Made by a program: the position numbers and the translations under genes. This document shows, one piece after another, positions 56,201 through 64,000 of a stretch of DNA of 64,000 bases (position 1 is the first letter of the stretch; every line of letters begins with the position of its first letter). The notes beneath the pieces are model-generated. The model saw only the letters and a list, made by a program, of their open reading frames with translations, was not told the DNA's origin and ran no database searches. Origin of the DNA: Azolla caroliniana (taxonomy: Eukaryota > Polypodiophyta); NCBI GenBank assembly GCA_043228905.1, contig JBHGNT010000006.1, positions 7,006,001 to 7,070,000 of the forward strand, written 5' to 3'.

Positions 56201-56827
56201 CAGCTAAATGGCAAGATTGGTATGGAAAATGAAGGTACTAATCTCTACTTACAAGCAGCATTGAAATTTCTTCAAGCAGCATCTATGCTAGAAGCACAAG
56301 ATGGAGAGTTTCGAAATGAAATTCTATCAATCAAAATTTATTCAGACACTGCGAAGCTTTTTGAGTTCTGTGCAGAGAATTATGAATCCCGAAAGGACTT
56401 TGTGGCCGCTGCCCTTGCCTATAAGTGTGTGGGATTGGCACATATGCGAGTTGTGCAAGCAAAAAGCTCGGCTATTATTGGAGATAGAGCTGAAATGATG
56501 TCTTTTGGTGGTGAATCCTTGAACTTGTCTTTAGCAAAAGATAAAAGGGGACCTTCATCTTCATCTCTAAATCATCAAATGGGAGACTCACTTATTGTAC
56601 CAGAAAAGAGTCGATCAAGTTTGGTTCGAGTATTGCAATATGTGGAGAGTACAACTGCAGCAGTAGAAGCCATGTCAAAGTCGAGTAATGCATTTAATGC
56701 ATGTAAAGATTCAGTGAACTCATCCAAAGGGTTGGATGCCATAAAGAAAGTCTTGGACATGGGTTTTCATGATGTGGAGACTTTAATTTGGTTCGCTCGT
56801 GTAGCCTTGGAGGCAACCGGCCATTAA
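53264..56827 (+). CDS. CW-type zinc-finger protein, 1187 residues, intronless
   Basis: Uninterrupted frame from ATG 53264. The N-terminus has a plant-conserved pattern (DPDTDFAYLSKRLSVLLGDAQ, GGYGSFLPT), then an acidic stretch (about 120-140), KVVLRIKIGSE and YSEFGL blocks (180-205), and SPEKSPMSIIRVMT (230-245). The CW domain lies at about 720-772, with Cys 727, 730, 751 and 764 binding zinc and Trp 724 and 733 forming the aromatic cage (WVLCDKCEQWRLLP). CW domains read histone H3 methylated on lysine 4. A Lys/Glu-rich coiled coil (905-955) and a conserved helical C-terminal domain (970-1187) follow. The protein is probably a nuclear chromatin reader. Homologues that I know in flowering plants have several introns; none is present here. 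Confidence 0.92.
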   Translation: MVDLARPSLSSSIAMRAPMAYHSCETTDPDTDFAYLSKRLSVLLGDAQKAFEGEGFADKLGSMGGGYGSFLPTRTRDHPDVHQDFRCSNTNSSVLARRDALMQKAKTKHSVLDGNRDDYVEVIDDVVVDDDDGDGDDHRGQALGGILNGINAVNANNIVDSSLMVDDVVKHAVVPHKKVVLRIKIGSESDQKKKNSTVYSEFGLCNSSPSCDDDGENEDDNEISDFGFDFDSSPEKSPMSIIRVMTLGHIPDGRLLSPSLPDLVEENALQKERLGSDKCDYRNLVKMNVGISEGHGVQNERCLSKKDESRSLIKADAGRNESGWEKGEGMKVEASAEKGHGNSKSDDKRSFNYESKKVELKRDKGRSSIDSGKHPKLSSKSYSSKIAENRVKREATDAVMSGSDGTIMSQGKLKLDKVLSKHDFRETDHTQKGYCSPFESQNNAIQRVHRVEKPAPSASQDSSMFEPFDHIVHNKKDVLKEASPSLESGMIRKRPFEADTELVRQGKRRSSLKGNNDLYEATNLSPCEKRKTLKTSNPWNSAELVADVSVSSREVYKDATDNREHWKDPLEEAYTSRGPTKYRGKEHPKEAWKNSTKDKDPSLWGVSKDAMNMESSKALEHSSKSLSKGIQKKCSAKSQRIEMTELRKEEKLLKEKVEPRLPKKDASRLYEQSLKESALQDMLRSEQMSFQAPACTQINSSSGHLDPVSSNPLPALGVLITENWVLCDKCEQWRLLPSGVANENLPKKWLCKMLDWLQPGMNNCSIPEETTTEATRVLNHNLQASIPVEKTSTLPTLPLSQEHFMETNVASAIRNAGQVTKVIDKNRVAIGKKRKVHATPSNENISNKCDDDGLQIRADDSHVNRAIQEVHQVRSRSVDSGHAQATEEVEVKGLDRRKERAKERDNKEKERVKNEMEKQKKLKEREKKANETEKQRQETRTPKVPCLSDFTIPLVGKERGQSTAVFVIQEAMNLKQRAEQLNGKIGMENEGTNLYLQAALKFLQAASMLEAQDGEFRNEILSIKIYSDTAKLFEFCAENYESRKDFVAAALAYKCVGLAHMRVVQAKSSAIIGDRAEMMSFGGESLNLSLAKDKRGPSSSSLNHQMGDSLIVPEKSRSSLVRVLQYVESTTAAVEAMSKSSNAFNACKDSVNSSKGLDAIKKVLDMGFHDVETLIWFARVALEATGH

Positions 56828-58014
56828 TGGAATCATCGAAAGGGTGAAGGTGGCTTCACTTTTCACGATGTCTAGAGTTCAATTTTGTGTATGTTTAAGC
56901 AAGCCTTTGTAGGCAAGTCCATATTAAATTGCGCTATTGGAACATGGGTTGTGTACGCATACTTGAGAAAAAACAACATCGTGCATTCTCATGCTTCTTG
57001 CACATGCCTATGTTCCAAAGAAATCATGCGACAGAGTCATTCCTTATGTATACCTAACAAAAGAATTGTATTGGGTGGAAGAATGTCTTCATCTCCATTT
57101 TTAATCTATTTGTTGATCCATATTTCTAACATCATCTCTGAGTACGCTTGCCATCATTCTTTATCTTTAATTTCCATTATTTTTTGTATGCATTTACATG
57201 ATTGATTGTGTAGGTCACACTTACCTACTGATATTTGATTGGTAGCTACAGTATGTTCCAGACGCATGCTTCATTTTCTTACTTGGAAGACATTATCTAT
57301 CTGCAAATATATCTAAAATGCGAGTAATGTAACATTGGCATTATTATTGATTTGAGCGTTACTTAAGAGTTAATGGTAAATGACTGTTCATTAGATCAAT
57401 TCATATTTTAAAGTTGTCTCAATGCATCCTTAGAGTTGGAATTTTATTTTATTGTTTTGGTTCTTACAAAAGTTTTGTTCAGGCGCATACATAGAAGTCA
57501 CAATCTACAGTTGTCAAACATAGAGCTTAGACACTAATTGTATGACCCTGCTTGCCAACTAATAATCTTTGCACAAGCTTTCGCTTCTCACAAGTACAAA
57601 GTCTCATCGACGAATAGGTAGCAAATATTAATTCAATATCCTAAGGGGAATACAACTTATCTATGATTGATTATTAAATACATTGTCACCTATGTTATAA
57701 AAAACTAGACTTGAAGAGAAACGATATAAGAATAGTGAGAAAAGAAAGACATTTTAGATTGACTAGATTGGCATCTTTAACCCTGGGTATTTCTTATTCC
57801 TTAGTGTCCTCAATAAAACAAATATAATACCTCATTAAATCTATATTATATTGTTTATGTAAAGATGTATATTCCAGATTTTAAATCCACCATAATGCTA
57901 ACCTCTGTAAATTTTAACTTTTCGTGTTGATACTGAGATTTAGGTTTATTCAAGTTCAATTATCTGCCAGTCTACACGTTCTTCAGAGTATTCTAGATGA
58001 TACTTCTAAATCTG

Positions 58015-58045
<31 letters not shown>

Positions 58046-58263
58046 GCTTCGTCATGGGAATGAAGATGCATTATCTTGTTTTACATTTATGACTATGGAA
58101 TTTTACGCATCTGTTTTTTTCCAGAAAAGGAATTTTACACATCTTGTATGCATAGATATTTCTTTTCTAATAATATGGATGAAAAACAAAAACAATGTAT
58201 GAGTTGCTTGATTCCATCACCCTATATGAAAAGTCATGCTCAAAGGTTCATTTGGCCTATTAA
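56828..58263. other. 3' region and intergenic
   Basis: 3' untranslated sequence of the CW gene, then AT-rich DNA with a (CT)n run at 58019-58045. No gene is supported. Confidence 0.55.
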
Positions 58264-60800
58264 TTAATTTACAAGGGCCTGGTTAAGGAAGTTGGTCTTT
58301 GTCTTTGCTGGGAAGATGATCTTTTGTTGTCGATAGAAAGTGTCTCGGATGATGGGTTTCATTGCATAAGTTGGTTTTGCATAATTGAACTGCTTTGCAG
58401 TTCTTCCTATTTCTTCTGAAGCAGTGGTAAGCCCACCTCTCTCCTGAAAAAGAGCATGTAAGCCAGTATCATTAAAAAGCTCTTAGTCTTGAGCCAAGCA
58501 TGGTAGTGATTACAATGAATGCAGCAGTCATGTAAGAGAATGAGAGCTATATACATAGTACATGCACATACACCAAAACATTCACACAAATACTGTTGTA
58601 ATTTTAAAATTTTGTACTACAGGGGATTTCCTGGTAAATATTGAATGTACTAGAGGTATTTTGGTGTTTCTCCCTACTGATTGACGTGTTCAAAATTCTC
58701 AAATGTATAATTGCAATTTACTGTGGTTAAATATACATATTTAGAGAGTTCTCTCTCTCTCTCTCTAGCTGTTGGCTTGGTGGTTTACACCATCACATCA
58801 AAGTCATCAAATTGAAAGAACCCAATTTTGATCCAAACCATGGGCTTGGATGCTTAAAATGTTGAAAGAAATCTCTCTTTTTTGGTGGAAACAAACAACT
58901 ATATTAATAAATGTGTGAAAAACACTACATTGGTACCACAACTGAGTGGTATCACCATTATACAGGTACTGGGAAACGGCTGCATTATCAATAGGCATCT
59001 CAATCTCTCTCTTGATGCACAAACATTGATGAAAAAATAGAAACATCTCGACATTCAATTAAACATGCATCGCTATTAGGTGTCAAAAGTTTTATCCAAG
59101 TGATTCTAACCTTCTCTAGTTGGGGATTGCCCGTTCCATGTGCAGCACGATGTGGACAAAAGTATGTGTCTTTGTGGCATCTCATGCAATGAGGGGTGAC
59201 CGCACTTCGATTGATATCATAGAGATACTTGGGTCCATCAAACTGCAATAACAACCAAGATTCATGTTAAAACCACAAGAACCTGGATACACTCAGACAT
59301 CACATTATACCGTGAAAGCTCACATAAACTCTCACATACATACCTTTGTACGCCCAGGTTTGTCCAGCTCAAATTTCTCCTTGAGTTTGTTTAGCTTTGC
59401 CGTGGTTGCTTCAATGCCCTTCTTAGCATGCTTATGCTCCATCTGAGGGAATACACATACATTTAGTGAATACTCATGGAGTCGAAATGATGAAATGATG
59501 AAGTGAAGTACCTTGAGGAGCTCTCGGTATTGCTCAGTGCGGAATGTGTTTGAGAACTCATCTCTCTTGGTGAAATCAGAGTCCAAGAATCCTTTAAATC
59601 TCTCTGTTTGAGTATCTACATATCTCGTATGATCAATAAATTGGTCTCCCTGTAGCCAGGGAATATGATAGTGTCACTATGAAACCATATTATCCATTCC
59701 GAACTGCAATGCAATCTACCTTGTACATTATAGATGCGGGATTTCTTAACATTTAAGCATATGTTCAATCATAATCTGGCCTTACATCTGCCACCCAAGG
59801 CCATTCTTTCTGAAAGAGCACTGACGGATGCTTTCCACGCTTTAAAACCTCTGTTCCAAATTGTACTCCTTTCTCGGATGATCGAACCGCTGTACGTTTT
59901 GTTCTATTCATAAGATAATGTTAGGTCTACAATAACTTCAATATTATCTGAAATCAAAATGCTTCTGTGATTTAGGAACACTGGTTTACACTGGCAATGC
60001 TACTGGCAATGCCTTAAAACTTCTCTTTTAAGGATCTTGACATAGTTAATAATGCCAAAATCCTCCGAGTGGTTCTCATGACTATGCCTAGGTTCTTGTA
60101 AACATATATCTGTGCTCCCATGAGGATGGAGATTATATGGATCCAACAGTTAGTGTCCAGAAGGGAACAATTTAGGCAAGGTCAATATAGTAAAGATATG
60201 GTTAATGCCGAGACTCACAGCAAAACTAGAATTTAGAATTCATGATATGACAAATTTTTATGCACATATTCACCTAGCAAACCTACATAAATTTACCATG
60301 ATGCAGTTTATACTTAAATTCACATAATGAGCATATAACAGTATCCACAATGACACAAACAATGTTAAAATAAAGGTACATTCATGTTCATGAAGACAAA
60401 TGTATCCATTGGTGCACCAAGGTAAACATATACATGTGTCAATAATTACACGATATATGTTCAAATCACATATTAAACATAGCTTAATGTCCACAATGAC
60501 AATTTGTTTTGCCCAAAAATGATATACAGGTCAATCTAACATAAGCGTTCATGACCCAGATTCACACAGCAATTTTCTTTCTCTGCTTTTGGAAACCAAA
60601 ATGGCAACAGAAGTGGAAGAATTTTTTTCCTTTTTAAGAGAATGGAAAACAAAGAAAGAAAGAAAGAAAGAACAGAGGAGAAGTGACTTACGTGGTTTTA
60701 ATCCATACTCAAGAGGATTGTCTTGTGTGCCAAAATTGATGTAATCCGTGATTTCAAACACATCTCTGAGAGCTCTCTCGGTGAGCAAATTGTTGTTCAT
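58264..60800 (-). CDS. Unrecognised conserved-looking protein, six exons, 258 residues
   Basis: Exons 60800-60692, 59904-59786, 59649-59512, 59442-59344, 59242-59111 and 58443-58264. All introns are GT-AG, every phase fits, and the sum is exactly 259 codons with TAA. I do not recognise the family. Seen in it: an N-terminal DYINFGTQDNPLEYGLKP, an aromatic central part (FQKEWPWVAD, FLDSDFTKRDEF), a basic amphipathic helix (residues 123-155), a possible metal site CMRCHKDTYFCPH (Cys 174, 177, 184, His 186), and a Lys/Pro/aromatic tail (YAKPTYAMKPIIRDTFYRQQ). There is no signal peptide or membrane segment. The short proline-aromatic loops between helices remind me of axonemal microtubule-inner proteins, which would fit a plant with swimming sperm, but that is speculation. 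Confidence 0.8.
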
Positions 60801-61022
60801 GGCGACTTTAGAAACAAGAAATTAGAAAAAAAGAAGGAAAGAAGGAGAAGCCTTTTCTTGTGGAGAGAGGAAGGCGACAGAGCAAAAAGCTAAAAAGACA
60901 GAGAAATCTTGTGGGCTCTGTTTCTGTGTGTGTGCAGAGAGAACCGGTAGCAAAATGCGACCTTTCGAAAAATCAAATACATGAGGAATGAAGACAAACC
61001 CCACACCCCCCCCAAAGTTCAA
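60801..61022. promoter_or_regulatory. Promoter and 5' leader region of the six-exon gene
   Basis: Sequence upstream of the ATG at 60800 on the minus strand. It is short and purine/pyrimidine-skewed, and no convincing TATA box is seen. A MITE begins at 61023, within about 220 bp of the start codon. Confidence 0.35.
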
Positions 61023-61257
61023 ACCATAGTATGAAGCATACGTACCATACGTGCATTCGCATTCGACAATGTTTTAATCATTTTTGAGAATGGTAAACAC
61101 CCTCGAAGTATGGTAAAATACCATACTTTTGTATTCATTATAATATATTATCAGGTAAATTTTTTCTTAAGGTGAGAAATTTAAGGTAAAAAGTGTAAAC
61201 AAAAAACATAAGAATGTTTTGATAACATACGCATTCGCGTATATTACGTACTATGGT
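61023..61257. mobile_element. Foldback MITE (235 bp)
   Basis: The ends ACCATAGTATG and ...GTACTATGGT are inverted, with further inverted ATACG/GCATTCGC blocks inside (for example CATACGTGCATTCGC against GCATTCGCGTAT). It is flanked by TCAA at 61019-61022 and 61258-61261. No coding capacity; the superfamily is unclear. Confidence 0.7.
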
Positions 61258-63907
61258 TCAAACAAACCAAGAAAAAAGAAACATTCAATTATTAATCCCT
61301 CTCCTACACACAAGCAAACACACACAACAAGAACAAGAGTCTAGACTCTACATATATATATATATATATATGTACTACACACTCCACTCCACTCTACTCT
61401 CGGGATTATTAGACTCTCGCATCGAGGGCACATCCTGTGAAATAAAAGAAGAAGAAGGCTCAATGTCTCCCGAGGAGTGGGGTTTCTCGATGGACTTGTT
61501 GGAGGAAACCTTTTTCTCGAGGGACTTCATAGATTGATTCATATTATGTTTGGCTAGCATTCGAATTGACGACCCCCACGTCGTCGTAGAGCACTAGGAT
61601 TTTTTGTCAGGAAAATCTGTGCGTGCTCAATTTTTCTGGGGAACTGCTTGTCTGGAGTCTTTGGATTTCATGGCATCTCAACGTCATGCTTTCTGTATCA
61701 TGCCTTAGTGCATAATACTTACTGCTTTTGTCTTTGTCTTCTTAGTTTCATAAACAATCACTATGATGGAGGAAAACCATCACTACAAGCAACATCCATC
61801 TCATGTTTCTTGGGAATTCAACGAGTGCATTTTTATTTCGAATCCCTTCAATATACATGGAGCCCTAGATGCCAATCCTCTCCAAATGTTCTCTTAACCT
61901 ACATGTAAAGGATGTCCCCCTAGTTAGTGTCTTGTTCATGCACAAGAAGAAATAAAGATAGAAATATATTTTAGGATTGGAGTAATATATCATCTCCTCA
62001 CAATGTTAGCCCTTCCCAAACTCATCTCTTTGTAGCACCATCACTTTATCTCTCCAGTATATAATCATAAGCATAGTTGATAATTATGTTTATCACTATC
62101 CTTAGCCCTATTGTTAGGATATAATCATATCAAGGATCCGGTTTCTACTAATCTACACACTTCTACAGCCCACAACATAAAAAGGTTGAAGTAACGTTTT
62201 ATTTTAGTCCAATTGATGTTCAAATTGATGAAAAAATCTTTCTTTGAAGCTACATTGTCCAACATAAGAACAAATAAGATTTCTTTGAAGCTACACTATC
62301 GAACACCATAGCAAAACTTTCTTCCAACCACATGACCATGTTTCTTACTCTAACCTTTGAATGATTCTCACCTTCAACATGATATCCTACAACATATAGT
62401 TTTTGGCAATAGTTGTAGATTCTTGAAATTGAGAGTTTAGTAGTCATCCAGATCAATAATCATTCGTGATCTACAAAACCATGATTACTTAAAATAAAGT
62501 ATAGACTGAGGAGACGTGGATTAAGTTATAGATAGCTATTAACAATGATCATGTTGCTTATGGATCTATTAGTTTAATTATCATTGCAGAATTGAGCTTT
62601 ACAACAAGGGCAACTAAATTGCAATTGAAAAGGTCCCACTCGAAAGACAATATATGGTAGCTTCATCATTGTCTAAGGCTAAGAAATTGTCATAATCAGA
62701 GATTTCTTAGAATCACAAATTGGAGCAATAGCTAGAAGCCAGAGACTAGCAAGTAGATCAATGCTTGAGCTGAAACTGTTGAAATGAAATATAAATTATC
62801 CAGATCCTTAATATCATGTTATAGCATATACCCAAAATTATCAAATGCAAATCCCATTTGAGTAGTGTCCTCACCGCATGTCCAAGTAACTTATGTTCAT
62901 CCACTCAAAAAGCGTGAAATATATTAGCACTACCCATAATCAAGAATCCTTTATTAAGATTTTACGACCCATGCAAATCATTTGCAACTGCCCAAACGTC
63001 TCGTTACATTGCAGTGTCAGCAAATCCAACTCAACCTTCCATAGTTGGCATTGATTCACTAGCAACTTGATCAGTAATTCAATCATCAGGTAATGCATTG
63101 AACAATAAAAACAGTAAGGTTGAAGTGTAAAATTAGTTATGACGAAATGTGAGGAATCACTCGATTAGTGAAAGCATGATAATGTTGATAAAGAAATTCC
63201 CTCAGATAAAGTTGCCTATATAGTCTCTTTGATACTCGGGAGTAAATGAAAAATGCATAAAGCATGATAATGTTAATAAAAAAATTCTCTTAAGATTAAA
63301 TCCGACTATATAATCTCTTTGATATTTGAGACTAAATGAAAATTGCATATATGCTTTTTCATTTTCTGACTAGAACAATAATCATGAGGACAGTCCATTG
63401 TCCTTGTCAGCCAAAGCTGTGTAGAGAAGATAGGCACAACAATCATTACAAGTACTTCTGTAAAGTTGCAGCTACTTCGACTTTCTTGATTCTGATGAAA
63501 AATCCTCTAGTAATGTTTCAACATCGTGACGGAAAATGTTGTCGACTAGGTAACCATCTTTTGTAAACCTAACCAAAAAATAAACTACTTTATAAATTAT
63601 TATGGAGATGTTCTTGAGTAATTCAGTTCAAATTCTAGTTTAGAATGGAAACCAGAGAAGCAAAAACAAATAATGCAAATAATCCATACAGCATCATGTA
63701 TATGTGTGTGTGTGTGTGTATAAGAGTATGCATACACATAAATATATACCTGCATATATGTACAATATGTATGTATCCATATGTTTGTATGAGTAAATGA
63801 ACATGCGTGTATTATGTAAAGAAAACCAAAATACCAATTCAATTTAAAATATGGTCAGTAATATTTCTAGGCCGAAGGAAAACTAGAACCAAAAGTACGT
63901 TTCTCAC
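61258..63907. other. Intergenic, no gene seen
   Basis: AT-rich, with (TA)n at 61352-61370 and (TG)n at about 63702-63720. A duplicated phrase (GCATGATAATGTT(G/A)ATAAA and TATA(T/A)AGTCTCTTTGATA) occurs near 63173-63235 and 63260-63333. Small frames here show no family likeness. Confidence 0.5.
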
Positions 63908-64000
63908 CACTTTGTAACACTCTTTGTGAACTCCAGGGGAGGATTTGCTGAGACTGATTTAGGGTCAGCACTGGCAATCTCCAATGTGTACAGGTCTGAA
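63908..64000 (-). CDS. Possible partial exon at the window edge
   Basis: On the minus strand the frame from the window edge reads LYTLEIASADPKSVSANPP and then LEFTKSVTKW, followed by a plausible donor (GTGAGA, 63907-63902). It is open with coding-like composition, but only about 30 codons are visible and no family is recognised. Confidence 0.3.

Noticed and set aside
61253-61537. 94-codon frame with CDS-like tail
   Set aside because: It begins in the MITE flank, includes a (TA)n run and shows no family likeness; no splice or start context supports it.
63600-63842. Tyr/His-rich minus-strand ORF
   Set aside because: It is built from (TG)n and TA-rich simple sequence.

Overview
The window is nuclear DNA of a land plant with a transposon-rich genome. 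The evidence is spliced genes with GT-AG introns of plant size, a purple acid phosphatase and a long PLS-type pentatricopeptide protein of plant type, Ty1/copia elements primed by initiator tRNA-Met, and a decayed piece of plastid 16S rRNA. A seed-free vascular plant such as a fern is my best guess from the style of the PPR protein and from the presence of a moss/hydra-type DNA transposon family, but the sequence does not prove it.

Left part (1-32.5 kb): almost entirely mobile DNA. Four copia-type units sit side by side at 1-9.9 kb: A, an inverted chimera B, C, and D. From 10.78 to 32.46 kb lies an old decayed copia element (E), opened twice. First, a 13,039-bp DNA transposon (11838-24876) with GGGTCGAAGCA termini, a 4-bp CCAA target duplication and a Sola-like DDE transposase sits in its reverse transcriptase. 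This element also carries a five-exon RING-finger/coiled-coil gene, a piece of what looks like a host gene, several private tandem repeats, and a 5'-truncated LINE. Second, a short hAT-like element (25413-31532, 8-bp duplication GCCATATC) sits in its RNase H region. Inside that lies a complete, apparently young copia element (25843-31497, 5-bp duplication CAATT) with one uninterrupted 1357-residue polyprotein. In all three nestings the target duplications can be read directly.

Right part (33.7-64 kb): four host genes in ordinary intergenic DNA. They are a seven-exon PAP15-like purple acid phosphatase (+, 33783-38224), a single-exon 992-residue PPR protein (-, 43411-40433), an intronless 1187-residue CW-type zinc-finger protein (+, 53264-56827), and a six-exon 258-residue protein I do not recognise (-, 60800-58264). 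Between them are a MULE-type nonautonomous element with a 9-bp duplication, a tRNA-derived SINE-like relic, a decayed L1-like LINE that carries the plastid 16S fragment inside its first ORF, and a small foldback MITE.

The host genes show no operon-like relation. The coherent system in the window is the 13-kb transposon, whose transposase and RING-finger gene converge toward a captured gene fragment between them.
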